Source: Candidatus Bathyarchaeota archaeon (GTDB taxonomy: Archaea > Thermoproteota > Bathyarchaeia > 40CM-2-53-6). Taken from it: a stretch of DNA of 49,087 nucleotides. The stretch is taken from assembly GCA_005882895.1 (NCBI GenBank), contig VBBD01000013.1:1-49087 (forward strand), in the 5' to 3' direction. A program made the position numbers and the translations under genes. The notes beneath the pieces are model-generated. The model worked only from the letters and a program-made list of their open reading frames with translations. It ran no database searches and was not told the origin of the DNA. How positions within the stretch are numbered: position 1 is the stretch's first letter; every line of letters starts with the position of its first letter. Shown one piece after another: positions 10,042-18,321 of this stretch.

Positions 10042-11178
10042 ATGAAGAGGGCTCTGGTAATTCACCCCATCCTCTCGATCTATATGGGTGGAGAATTGCT
10101 TTGTCTACAAGTTTGTCGGGCTCTTCTCCAAGCAGGCTACAAAGTAACTCTTTATTCTGACACCAACAACCCTGCAAAGGCCGACGAGGTCTATCCTGGA
10201 ATGGGAAAGGTCCTAAGCGAATGCTATCATGTCCAGTCTAGTACTTCTCATAGATCTATTCCGGGAATAGCAGTTATCAAAGATTTCAAGGACATTAGAA
10301 AGACGGAATCATACTTTCAAGAAATCGACCCAGATGTTACCTTTTGTACTCAATCTTCTCCTTTCCACGTTCCCTCGCGCCTATATCATTTCATATATCA
10401 CGGGACGGACCTATTCCAGTATTCCGCGAGCTACTCGTCCAGCTCTTTTCCTAGACAAAAACTACCTCACGGATATATTGCCGCGAAAAGAGGATTGAAC
10501 GATTTTCTTAGGAAGATCCTTCGAGTTAGGCCTCCAAGCCCTGACTGGTACTTTGCCCTTTCTCCTAGTATTCTGGAGCGTTTGAGAAGCAATGGATACA
10601 GGAATTCTTCTCTTATCTTCCAACCTTGCACTCCGTTTAAGCCAAGACAGAAGACGGAGCAGGTGATTCAGGTAACTAGACTGATTCCTGAGAAGCGCGT
10701 TGAGATATTTCTTGAAGCTGCGAGAAGACTGCCCGAATATCGTTTCGTACTACTGGCGAGAACGAAACCAGGCTTGGAGGCCTACGCTCGGGATATCGAG
10801 AAGAGAATCCCGGCGAATGTGGTCTACCGAAAAACCACTTTAGGGCAGACACCTTACCTCCTTGAGGAGAGTAAGGTCTACCTCTACACTGGCGGAGAAA
10901 ATGCAATGATGCTGAGCGTTATTGCGGCGATATCGGCGGGTTGTTATCCTATAGTTGCCAAGAATACTGGTCCCGAAGAGACAATAGATGCTCTTGGCTT
11001 AGGGACTACTTTTAGTTCGATTGATGATCTTATTCCAACCATTCGTAAGGTAATGCAGGAGCCTACTAATCCTATGGAAATATCGGAGAAAGCAAAACCG
11101 TTCAGCCCAGAAAGGTTCGAGCGGAAAATTGTGGATATTGCTGATAACGGTGTAAGGCGGGAGGTGGGCGGTAACTAG
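10042..11178 (+). CDS. Glycosyltransferase family 4 protein
   Basis: Two-domain GT-B glycosyltransferase of 378 residues, predicted to add a sugar to a lipid-linked or surface glycan from a nucleotide-sugar donor. The N-terminal acceptor domain starts MKRALVIHPILSIYMGGELL. The C-terminal GT4 domain contains VTRLIPEKRVEIFLEAA and, near residue 290, the donor-site segment LYTGGENAMMLSVIAAISAGCYPIV. That segment replaces the usual E-x7-E with a diverged version. The overall look recalls Alg11-like mannosyltransferases. It is followed by an FkbM-type methyltransferase and AglB on the same strand, so a role in building the N-glycan is likely (inference). Confidence 0.8.
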   Translation: MKRALVIHPILSIYMGGELLCLQVCRALLQAGYKVTLYSDTNNPAKADEVYPGMGKVLSECYHVQSSTSHRSIPGIAVIKDFKDIRKTESYFQEIDPDVTFCTQSSPFHVPSRLYHFIYHGTDLFQYSASYSSSSFPRQKLPHGYIAAKRGLNDFLRKILRVRPPSPDWYFALSPSILERLRSNGYRNSSLIFQPCTPFKPRQKTEQVIQVTRLIPEKRVEIFLEAARRLPEYRFVLLARTKPGLEAYARDIEKRIPANVVYRKTTLGQTPYLLEESKVYLYTGGENAMMLSVIAAISAGCYPIVAKNTGPEETIDALGLGTTFSSIDDLIPTIRKVMQEPTNPMEISEKAKPFSPERFERKIVDIADNGVRREVGGN

Positions 11179-11264
11179 CGTTCTACGGTATACCCATTGA
11201 GACCGAGGAAGCAGGGCAAGCTCTTCGTCTGCTCATTTGGGCGAGCTTCCCCGTTGATCGACCG

Positions 11265-12119
11265 ATGATTCTGCCAACAAGGATCGGCTTAACGAGGAGG
11301 GGCAAACTCTTCCTCTTGGTCGCCGACCGTGCAATTCTCCCGCATCAGTTCCTAAAGAGAATGTTTGTGACGTGGAACTGGAGGCTTGTCCGGTCCAGCT
11401 CACAGTATTACGATTTGAAAATCGGCAGATATACGATCAAGCTTCATCCCGAGTACTTCCACATCATCTTCGGTGAATGGGGCGAATGGAAGAAATACCA
11501 TCTTCCTCCCTTCGCCTTGAAGGGAGCCACTGTTCTCGACATAGGGGCGGGGTGTGGTGAAACAGCCCTGTTCTATTTCTTCCACGGGGTAGAACGTGTA
11601 ATTTGCGTCGAGCCAAACCCCGACCTGGCAAGCATAATTAGCGAAAACCTTGGTTCCAACAAGTGGAACGCAGAAGTTCATGCGAGATCGTTTGACACTG
11701 AAATGCTGAACCTAGATTTTGATTTCATGAAAATGGACTGCGAGGGATGCGAAACTCAGCTACTAAGCGCTGACACACTGCCTGCTTGCGTCATGGAAGT
11801 CCATGATAGACACGTTCTGCATGCTTTGATGAACAAATTCGGTCTAAGAGTCGCGAATTCAAAGGCAGGTGGAAAGAACGCACGCAGTAATGATTTCGAG
11901 CGTAGGCAATTTCGAATGTACTATCTCGGTTGGAGATTTACAAGGGCTAGGGAAAAATTTCGCGAAACGAAAGGGCTGAGGAGACTCTACTACGCAATTA
12001 TCCTAGTCATCCTCGAACTGCATCCTGACTTCGTAAATGTTTACCGCGCTAGATGGGGAAGAGTTTGGGAAGCATACTACTTTCCCGACAAAACTGATGG
12101 CAAATGGCATAGCAAGTAG
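11265..12119 (+). CDS. FkbM-family methyltransferase
   Basis: S-adenosylmethionine-dependent methyltransferase of 284 residues. The SAM-binding motif is VLDIGAGCGETALFYF (about residues 90-105), followed by the acidic ICVEPNP and then the FkbM signature DFMKMDCEGCETQLLS. FkbM proteins usually methylate hydroxyls of sugars or small molecules. Its place between a GT4 glycosyltransferase and AglB suggests O-methylation of a surface-glycan sugar. ATG start; no membrane segment is seen. Confidence 0.75.
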   Translation: MILPTRIGLTRRGKLFLLVADRAILPHQFLKRMFVTWNWRLVRSSSQYYDLKIGRYTIKLHPEYFHIIFGEWGEWKKYHLPPFALKGATVLDIGAGCGETALFYFFHGVERVICVEPNPDLASIISENLGSNKWNAEVHARSFDTEMLNLDFDFMKMDCEGCETQLLSADTLPACVMEVHDRHVLHALMNKFGLRVANSKAGGKNARSNDFERRQFRMYYLGWRFTRAREKFRETKGLRRLYYAIILVILELHPDFVNVYRARWGRVWEAYYFPDKTDGKWHSK

Positions 12120-12245
12120 CCAAAAGCGACATCGTCTGACAACCCATTCGAGACGTATAATCGCTTCGGAATCTCGTTCAGCCGGAAGAACTAAACATAG
12201 GCTGTCCAACTGAGAATCCCTGGCCGCTGAGCACTGCCTCCAGAG

Positions 12246-12392
12246 TCAACCGCCAAACCATCGGCCAGCCCATTCTTGAAAGAGTGCCGAGTCGTGAGTC
12301 CCTCGAAGGCGAACTCTGTCTCGTGGGTCTTCGAGAGCAGTCCTGTCTACAGCTTCAACCACAAGAATATTAACGTCAAAGGCAAGAGCCAT
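12246..12392 (-). CDS. Possible short protein or gene remnant
   Basis: A 48-codon frame in the 321-base gap before aglB, on the opposite strand. It starts at ATG 12392 and ends at TGA 12246. The peptide (MALAFDVNILVVEAVDRTAL, then EDPRDRVRLRG and EWAGRWFGG) has a protein-like composition, and the frame stays open upstream of the ATG as far as 12428. I do not recognise it. It could be a small gene, the end of a decayed gene, or chance. The rest of the 12120-12440 gap shows nothing else. Confidence 0.25.
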   Translation of the reverse strand: MALAFDVNILVVEAVDRTALEDPRDRVRLRGTHDSALFQEWAGRWFGG

Positions 12393-12440
12393 CTCCCTCG
12401 TAATTCCGAAGGCCCGTAGAAGAGAGAGTGCTAGCTAGAA

Positions 12441-14969
12441 GTGAAGGTTGAGCCAGAAGGCTTCTTCGGTGAGATCCGAGCCGGCCTAACGCGTGAGAGT
12501 ATCGGCTCTCGGTTTAGGGCAATAAGGAAAAACCTTGGTCTGATCCCCCGGGCATCGTTTCTTCACTATTTGATTCTCTCCCTCACACTTGTACTAGCTT
12601 CACTGGTTCGCCTGCTTCCGCTTCGCTGGGGAGCGTACATTTCGGAGTTCGATCCCTACTTCAACTTCAACGACATGCGACAGATTACTGCTAACGGGTG
12701 GCAATCCTGGTTTAGTTATGTCAATATTGCTGAGTGGTTCCCGTTCGGGCGTGCGCCCGTCACCACGAGCTATCCAGGGACCAGTTTCACCGGGGTGCTG
12801 ATCTACCAGTTCTTTCAGTCTATTGGTGTTAACATCAGCCTCTACGATGCTGCTGTTTACAGCCCAATCTTACTGGGCGCTTTCGCTGTCTTAGCCACCT
12901 ACTTCTTTGCAAAGGATCTATGGGGAAAGAGTGCCGGTCTGTTCGCTGCTTTGTTTGCAGCCTTCAGTTCGAGCCTGATCAGCCGTACGGAGCTCGGGTT
13001 CTTCCGCAACGAAGGGGTTGGAGTCCCGACGATGATTCTTACCTTCCTCTTCTTCATGCGAGCAGTCAATCCTGGGAAGAGTTTGAAGTGCACGATCATC
13101 TACAGCATGATGTCGAGCATTAGCCTCATCTACATGTCGTTCTCATGGGGAAGTTTCCGTTACGCGGCCGAGGTGTTGAGCTTGTTCGCCTTGGCATTAG
13201 TTGTTTTGAGACGTTACACTCCCCGTCTCTTTCTCGCTTACGGAATGACCTTGGGTTTCATGCTCTACATAGGGACTGAAATCCCACTTTTAGGACACGC
13301 GTTTCTGACCGAGAGCACAACTATCGCCTTGGTGGGAGTTATGGGTCTCCTAATCGTGATGGAGCTTGCTAGGTTAGCCCCTTCAACTAGAGGAAGGCTG
13401 AGCATCCTTGGTGTCACCATTGTCTCTTCAGCCGTGATCCTCTTTGGATTGGTAAGCACCAAGATAATCTCAGGGTCACTCCTCCAAGGAAAGTTTCTCG
13501 CTACGGTCGACCCCTTCGTCAGGAACAACATACCACTCGTCGCGTCAGTAGCTGAGAACCGGCCTTCCACCTGGGCGAGCCTTTACCTCGAACTTGGAAG
13601 CCTGATAATTCTAGCAGTCTTCGGCTTCTTCTTCGCATTCCAACGACTGCGCGAGGGCGATGTTCTATTGATAATCTTCGGGGTCACAGGGTTCTACTTT
13701 GCCGCAAGCTTAGTCCGGCTAACTTTGATCCTAGCTCCCGTTATGGCTACTCTCGCCGCGATAACTGTGGTCGAGCTGGGCAAGCCTGCAATGGATATTA
13801 TTCAGCAGACGGTGCTCTTTCCCCGGCGGAAGCTACGTTTCACCAGCAGAGTAAGCCGAGAATTCAGCCTTGGCATACTGCTCATCATAATGATCTTGGT
13901 GGTTCCCACTTTCATCAACGCTGTCCAATCGGCTTATACTCCGACCACCATCGCCTCAGCGAGTCTTCCAGTCCGAGCAGCGGTCCCTGACTGGCTTGAA
14001 GCCCTCTCCTGGATGAGCAACAATCTGCCACATTCAAGTGTCGTCTTCGCCTGGTGGGACTATGGCTACTGGATCACAGTGAACACTGGACTCAGTACGC
14101 TTTCAGATAACGGAACCGGGAACACGACGGCAATACAGGACATTGCAACCGGGTTCATGCTGAACGAGTCGCTAGCGGTCCAGTTAATGCGTCAGGAGAG
14201 AGTCACGCACGTCGCCATCTTCATCAGCTACAATCGCGGGTTGTGCGGCTCGAACGGACCGCCTTTCTGTGGCTACGGGGATGACAGCAAATGGTACTGG
14301 ATGGTCCGGATAGGCAACAACACTTCGATCAACACCCCTTTGGGATCTGCCAACGTCAGTTACCGGCAGGTGATCACAAACCCCCAAACAGGCGCGTCGG
14401 ACTACCACCGGATGGTGAAGATAGGAAACAGGACTACTGATGAGAGGATTACCAGCAATTTTCAGAACGTTCAGATTCCCACTAGCAATACCGTTCTGGG
14501 CATGCTGATGCGAAATAGCTATCCTGGAGGACGTCCGAGCGACCCGAACGATACCGCTGTCACTCCACACTTCTTCGTCCAGGACTTCGCCTCTTCCTCC
14601 TCATACGTTCTCTTGTATTCTGTTAGGTATCCTGACTCGCCGTCGATGACGGCCCAGCTTACACCAGCGATCGTCGCGCCTACTGGCGGGAACACTAGTA
14701 TCACAGGGTCACTGACCACGTCGACAGGCAAACCAGTCGACACTACAACCAGCAAGTCTCCGGTTATTCTGGAGTACTCTTCCAACCAGGGAAGCAGCTG
14801 GAATTTCATAGCAAACGTCAACGCAACAGCCGGACATTTTAGTTACGCCTGGACCACCAAGCTGCCCACCGGCCAACCATACGTTCTGGTACGGGCCAGG
14901 TGGCAGGGTGATCCGGCTCAGCTCTTGGACATCGCGGTCACGATGACGCAGCCTCTGACCTTTATGTGA
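12441..14969 (+). CDS. aglB: Oligosaccharyltransferase AglB/Stt3
   Basis: Catalytic subunit of N-glycosylation: it moves a lipid-linked oligosaccharide onto Asn of Asn-X-Ser/Thr sequons at the outer face of the membrane. The protein has 842 residues and a GTG start. The N-terminal half is a multi-pass membrane region, with the first-loop acidic motif EFDPYFNF (D71) that coordinates the metal. The C-terminal half is extracytoplasmic, opening with the family signature WWDYG at residues 538-542. A beta-rich tail after about residue 740 (TGGNTSITGSL...) resembles the accessory domains of archaeal AglB. The flanking glycosyltransferase and methyltransferase, and the sequon-rich surface protein upstream, fit this role. 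Confidence 0.96.
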   Translation: MKVEPEGFFGEIRAGLTRESIGSRFRAIRKNLGLIPRASFLHYLILSLTLVLASLVRLLPLRWGAYISEFDPYFNFNDMRQITANGWQSWFSYVNIAEWFPFGRAPVTTSYPGTSFTGVLIYQFFQSIGVNISLYDAAVYSPILLGAFAVLATYFFAKDLWGKSAGLFAALFAAFSSSLISRTELGFFRNEGVGVPTMILTFLFFMRAVNPGKSLKCTIIYSMMSSISLIYMSFSWGSFRYAAEVLSLFALALVVLRRYTPRLFLAYGMTLGFMLYIGTEIPLLGHAFLTESTTIALVGVMGLLIVMELARLAPSTRGRLSILGVTIVSSAVILFGLVSTKIISGSLLQGKFLATVDPFVRNNIPLVASVAENRPSTWASLYLELGSLIILAVFGFFFAFQRLREGDVLLIIFGVTGFYFAASLVRLTLILAPVMATLAAITVVELGKPAMDIIQQTVLFPRRKLRFTSRVSREFSLGILLIIMILVVPTFINAVQSAYTPTTIASASLPVRAAVPDWLEALSWMSNNLPHSSVVFAWWDYGYWITVNTGLSTLSDNGTGNTTAIQDIATGFMLNESLAVQLMRQERVTHVAIFISYNRGLCGSNGPPFCGYGDDSKWYWMVRIGNNTSINTPLGSANVSYRQVITNPQTGASDYHRMVKIGNRTTDERITSNFQNVQIPTSNTVLGMLMRNSYPGGRPSDPNDTAVTPHFFVQDFASSSSYVLLYSVRYPDSPSMTAQLTPAIVAPTGGNTSITGSLTTSTGKPVDTTTSKSPVILEYSSNQGSSWNFIANVNATAGHFSYAWTTKLPTGQPYVLVRARWQGDPAQLLDIAVTMTQPLTFM

Positions 14970-14978
14970 GAGAGTTCT

Positions 14979-15146
14979 TTAGACTTCTGGGGGTCCAACG
15001 GACCCTTCCATTCGTTGTCGAGCGTACTTGTCGTCTGGCGAGAATTTTGCTGGGCGAGGATTCTTAGTCGGGGTGCCACAGACCGGGCATATCTCCTTCA
15101 GAGTGTATCTCGAACATTTTGGGCATCGTCTCATCAACCATTTCAT
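14979..15146 (-). CDS. nop10: H/ACA ribonucleoprotein protein Nop10
   Basis: Component of H/ACA particles that guide pseudouridylation of rRNA, 55 residues. The sequence MKWLMRRCPKCSRYTLKEIC, then PVCGTPTKNPRPAKFSPDDK and YARQR, is the full family pattern with its Cys4 zinc site. A longer open frame extends upstream to 15455 but is only the out-of-frame shadow of aif2a. The ATG overlaps the aif2a stop as ATGA, indicating translational coupling. This aIF2-alpha/Nop10 order is common in archaea. It is the last gene of the long operon. Confidence 0.95.
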   Translation of the reverse strand: MKWLMRRCPKCSRYTLKEICPVCGTPTKNPRPAKFSPDDKYARQRMEGSVGPPEV

Positions 15147-15934
15147 CCAAGCTTCCTTCCCTCGCCGCCAGCCTTCTTGATGGTCCCGAGGACCTCCTCT
15201 ACTGCTAGGCTGAGGGTTTTCTCGGCTGCTTCGAAGCTGGGCGCTTCTACTTCTATTCTGTACTTGGGAGATCCGATGGAGTAGATTTTCACTTCGCTCC
15301 CACGGGGCTTGCGTATCTTCTTCGCGCTCATCAGCGCTTGCTTGATTATCTCCACTCCGCCCGGTTTGTGGCATGTTACCGAAACGGTTCCTCGTACTTT
15401 CGACCTCTCGAGGCGAATCTTGGTCTTCGTGACCTCGGCTATAGCCTGAGCCCACTCGGATGACAAACCACCTTTCACCAGGACCTCGGGACCTTCGTCC
15501 AAGGCCTCTTCGAGAGGAGAATAGAGTCCTCCGAACTTGTCTAGGAGAATTTTCCTGATATCCTCAGCGTCCTCTTCTGTTTTTTTCAGCTTGTCAGCCG
15601 CGCTCTTCAAGATCGCCTCGGCTTTTCGCTCTTTCTTCCATTCCAGCATTTTCTCGGACTTTTCTCTCCCCGTGACCCTTCTGAGGGAGAGATCTATCTG
15701 GTTCCGCTGTGAGCTGACTCGTAGGACTTTCAGGACCAGCTTCTGGCCCTGTCGCGCGTGCTCCCGGATGTTCCGGACCCATGTGGTTGAGATCTCGGAG
15801 ATGTGGACGAGACCCTCGATTCCGCTGTACTCGTCGAGCTTCACGTATGCACCGTAGTCTTCGACTCTAGTTACCGTGGCAACGACTAGGTCGCCGACTT
15901 CCGGCATTAGCGCTTGCGAAGCCTGGCTGCTCAT
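15143..15934 (-). CDS. eif2a: Translation initiation factor aIF2 subunit alpha
   Basis: One of three subunits of the factor that delivers initiator tRNA to the ribosome. It has 263 residues with the family's three domains. These are an N-terminal S1 OB-fold (GDLVVATVTRVEDYGAYVKL, GLVHISEIS, QIDLSLRRV), a helical domain (about 95-170), and a C-terminal alpha-beta domain (VTCHKPGGVEIIKQAL, YRIEVEAPSFEAAEKTL). ATG start. It follows rps27e by 21 bases and overlaps nop10 by four. Confidence 0.97.
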   Translation of the reverse strand: MSSQASQALMPEVGDLVVATVTRVEDYGAYVKLDEYSGIEGLVHISEISTTWVRNIREHARQGQKLVLKVLRVSSQRNQIDLSLRRVTGREKSEKMLEWKKERKAEAILKSAADKLKKTEEDAEDIRKILLDKFGGLYSPLEEALDEGPEVLVKGGLSSEWAQAIAEVTKTKIRLERSKVRGTVSVTCHKPGGVEIIKQALMSAKKIRKPRGSEVKIYSIGSPKYRIEVEAPSFEAAEKTLSLAVEEVLGTIKKAGGEGRKLG

Positions 15935-15955
15935 CTCGATTATTCCAGTCCTCCT

Positions 15956-16147
15956 CTATGCGAGGGGCTGTAATATTTCTCCTCTAATCTCTGCTTTTCC
16001 ACCCGTTGGTTGAGCTAGAAGCTCATCGCAAACGGTGCATTTCACATAGTTGCTTGTTCTCTCGAAAATTACCTGTTCATTCGCGCACTTCGGGCACTTC
16101 ACTTTTAGGAATATGCTTCGAGGCTTTGGAATCAGTTCCCATCGCAT
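15956..16147 (-). CDS. rps27e: 30S ribosomal protein S27e
   Basis: Small-subunit ribosomal protein of 63 residues with one zinc finger (CPKCANEQVIFERTSNYVKC and the following CDELL). Size and motif match the archaeal family, which is usually about 60 residues. ATG start, four bases after the L44e stop; the L44e-S27e-aIF2-alpha-Nop10 order is a recurring archaeal cluster. Confidence 0.96.
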   Translation of the reverse strand: MRWELIPKPRSIFLKVKCPKCANEQVIFERTSNYVKCTVCDELLAQPTGGKAEIRGEILQPLA

Positions 16148-16151
16148 GGGG

Positions 16152-16430
16152 TTAGGCTCCGACCTCCAGTTTTCTCAGCCTAATACCTAGCCGCTCAATT
16201 GTATAGTTGCAGGTTCGACATTTCAGTTTGACAAGTGCTTTCTTGGTTGTCTTGGCGGTGCGTTTCAGTTCGGGAAATTTCTGCCCGCCGTAGCCGTGTT
16301 TTCGTCTTTCTTGTCGTCTGGCTCCCCACGATAGGGTCCGCTGCTTGCCTGCCTTGTAGACTGCGACGGCATGTGCTGTGTGGTGTTTGCACTTAGGGCA
16401 GTAGGTGTTGATCTCTTTTGGATACTTCGT
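16152..16430 (-). CDS. rpl44e: 50S ribosomal protein L44e (start codon unclear)
   Basis: Large-subunit protein of about 92 residues with a CxxC/CxxC zinc site. The reading frame gives KYPKEINTYCPKCKHHTAHA, then KRTAKTTKKALVKLKC and CNYTIERLGIRL, an unmistakable L44e. The expected initiator before KYPKEI is ACG (16428-16430). No ATG, GTG or TTG exists in this frame back to the preceding in-frame TAA. A GTG at 16439-16441 is out of frame by one base across a run of five A (coding strand; T at 16430-16434). With six A it would read MKEKTKYPKEI. So there is either a one-base deletion or error, or non-AUG initiation. Confidence 0.92.
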   Translation of the reverse strand, partial: TKYPKEINTYCPKCKHHTAHAVAVYKAGKQRTLSWGARRQERRKHGYGGQKFPELKRTAKTTKKALVKLKCRTCNYTIERLGIRLRKLEVGA

Positions 16431-16477
16431 TTTTCTTTCACCGTGAGGAGGGCTGGGTTGGGGGCGGGGGCGTCCTT

Positions 16478-17041
16478 TTATCCATTATCCCTGTTGCTTG
16501 GTCTTATCTCGATCGCGGTGCCTTGCCGTATTAGGCTCTCAGCATTCTCGTACGGAAGGACGGCGATGTCTTCTTTCAGGAATGGTCCGTGAGTCTTCAG
16601 GTCTACGCCTATGATAGAGGGCATGTCTTTGACGAATCGAAGTAGGAGCTTGTCCTTCTTTGTCTCTGGAGAGTTCGAGGGCTCTATTCCCTGTACCGTG
16701 TCTTCCTTGAACTTTCGATAGTGGCGAGCAAGAGTAGAGAGTTCTTCCTGTGCCCATTTCTCCGAGGCGTGCGTCGTGACCTGGGCGTTTGTCTGGGACG
16801 TGCTCCAGATTTTCGAGAGTCTTCGGTCAATAAGCTCGACCACTAGCCGTTCTATTCTCTTTGTTTCTTCGTCTAGAAGGATGGCTTTGAGGGATCGTTG
16901 GTCTAGGTTTCTCTGTGCTTCCTTCAATCTTCTGACATAGGCGGCTACGTCTCGAAAGAGCTCGGGTCTAAGCTCCTGGAGTTCGGGGCTGTGGAACTCT
17001 CGTCGCCATGCTTCAATTGTTTCATCATAGATAGTAGCCGT
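16478..17041 (-). CDS. GINS complex subunit (Gins51/Sld5-like; start codon unclear)
   Basis: Subunit of the archaeal GINS complex, part of the MCM-Cdc45 replicative helicase assembly. The C-terminal B domain is clear (LLLRFVKDMPSIIGVDL, then GPFLKEDIAVLP, NAESLIRQGTAIEI). From the TTG at 16927 there are 149 residues. The same frame remains open 47 codons further, and that part reads IYDETIEAWRREFHSPELQE plus the following LRPELFRDVAAYVRRLKEAQ, the usual N-terminal A-domain helix. The true start is therefore near 17032-17041, where the only candidates are ATC and ACG. No ATG, GTG or TTG occurs before the in-frame TAG at 17069. Position beside priS is typical for archaeal GINS. Confidence 0.85.
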   Translation of the reverse strand, partial: TATIYDETIEAWRREFHSPELQELRPELFRDVAAYVRRLKEAQRNLDQRSLKAILLDEETKRIERLVVELIDRRLSKIWSTSQTNAQVTTHASEKWAQEELSTLARHYRKFKEDTVQGIEPSNSPETKKDKLLLRFVKDMPSIIGVDLKTHGPFLKEDIAVLPYENAESLIRQGTAIEIRPSNRDNG

Positions 17042-17106
17042 GCGAAAGCATCTCTCTGGAGGACGAGGCTATCTCATTGGCGAGCTAATAATATCTTGAG
17101 GGTGGT

Positions 17107-18321
17107 CTAGGCGATGGGCTCTGCTCGGTGCTTGCAGAGAAGGAGCATGGCAGCGATCGAAGGCAATTGGACAGTCTCGTCGCGGTATGGTCCGAATTGT
17201 TTATCCCCGAGTCTAAAGCCTGGGGACTCCTTGACTTTGACTTTCATTTCGCCCTGGAACGCGAGAGGTTCTGTGAACGGGTCGAACTCGTCTAGTCTTT
17301 CCTCCTGAACCTTCATCGCGAGCAGTCCAGTGTGGCCGTTGAGGGTTCCCGGCATTCTGATGAGTCTGTGAATATCTGTTGTTACGACGGTGTCTATTCT
17401 TGCCGATTTCTTCTCGACGGCCTTTGATATCAGGGTTTTCCAGGTGGACATTCCAATGCCCTTCACTGAGCTCCAGAATGGTTTCCTAAGTAGGTCTTCC
17501 CTATCCCAGGACCTCAAGGCGCTGACCTGAGTTGACGTTAGGCCTATCTGGTCGAACTCGCTTCCGAGAAGATCGTAGATTCCAGCAACTATTCGTCCTC
17601 TCCAACCCGGCTGACCCATTAATGGGCCTTCTGCGACTCTTGTTCCGCCGACACTGGTCTCCTCTAGTTCGTGCAGTTGTGGGTCTAATCCCTGAGCTAG
17701 AAGATAGTCGGCTATTTCCCTGCGTTCTTCTTCACCGAGCTGTGAGGTTTGTTTGGAGTATACATGGACATGGTATCCACGGTGTCCTGAGAAGAATAGT
17801 CGGGTGGCTTCATGGTCTATTCCCAAATCGGTGTAGAGCATCTCCAACAGCTTTGCAGTTTCCTCCTTGGCCTCCTGGAGGCATCTATCGCAGAGCCAGG
17901 TTTGCTCTTCCATACGATCATTCTTACACGTGGGGCAGAGCTTTGGAGCACCTCCATTTCCCGTTGTGCCACACGCTTTGCATTTCCAATTGTCATGGTC
18001 CGGTTTGCATGGTGTGTTGAGATGGTCCGCGTCAATATCGAAGACCAGATCGGCACCAGTCCATCCCTTCGCGTCCATCGGTGCCGTAGGTTCGCGATAG
18101 TAAGCCGTGGAGAAGTAGACATGCAACGGGACCAAGTCCCGGACAGCTGTCAAGAGCGAGGCAGGATCTTTGAAAGCACGGTGGCGGACCATGAACTTTC
18201 CCCCAAAGAGCAGGAACCCGTACTCCCTCTCCGCCGGGCTCGGAGGCGGGTCCATCTTCCTATTCAGGTCGAGGTAGTATTGTTGGAATCTCTGTCTGAT
18301 GACTTGTTCAGCTGGGTTCAC
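17107..18321 (-). CDS. priS: DNA primase small (catalytic) subunit PriS
   Basis: Catalytic subunit of the archaeo-eukaryotic primase, 404 residues. Metal-binding acidic motif VFDIDAD and nucleotide-binding SGHRGYHVHV are present, as is the later DTVVTTDIHRLIRMPGTLNG. Between the first two motifs lies a Cys-rich insert with four half-sites: C-KPDH, CKAC, CPTC and CDRC. That is more than the single zinc knuckle usual in PriS. GTG start, overlapping the end of priL by 14 bases, so the two subunits are translationally coupled. It works with PriL, PCNA and GINS encoded in the same operon. Confidence 0.96.
   Translation of the reverse strand: MNPAEQVIRQRFQQYYLDLNRKMDPPPSPAEREYGFLLFGGKFMVRHRAFKDPASLLTAVRDLVPLHVYFSTAYYREPTAPMDAKGWTGADLVFDIDADHLNTPCKPDHDNWKCKACGTTGNGGAPKLCPTCKNDRMEEQTWLCDRCLQEAKEETAKLLEMLYTDLGIDHEATRLFFSGHRGYHVHVYSKQTSQLGEEERREIADYLLAQGLDPQLHELEETSVGGTRVAEGPLMGQPGWRGRIVAGIYDLLGSEFDQIGLTSTQVSALRSWDREDLLRKPFWSSVKGIGMSTWKTLISKAVEKKSARIDTVVTTDIHRLIRMPGTLNGHTGLLAMKVQEERLDEFDPFTEPLAFQGEMKVKVKESPGFRLGDKQFGPYRDETVQLPSIAAMLLLCKHRAEPIA

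Noticed and set aside
14979-15455. 158-codon minus-strand frame ending with Nop10
   Set aside because: Only the last 55 codons are the real Nop10; the earlier part is aif2a read out of frame.
16195-16392. 65-codon frame inside the L44e region
   Set aside because: It is another frame of the same strand; the true L44e frame gives the conserved zinc-site protein.
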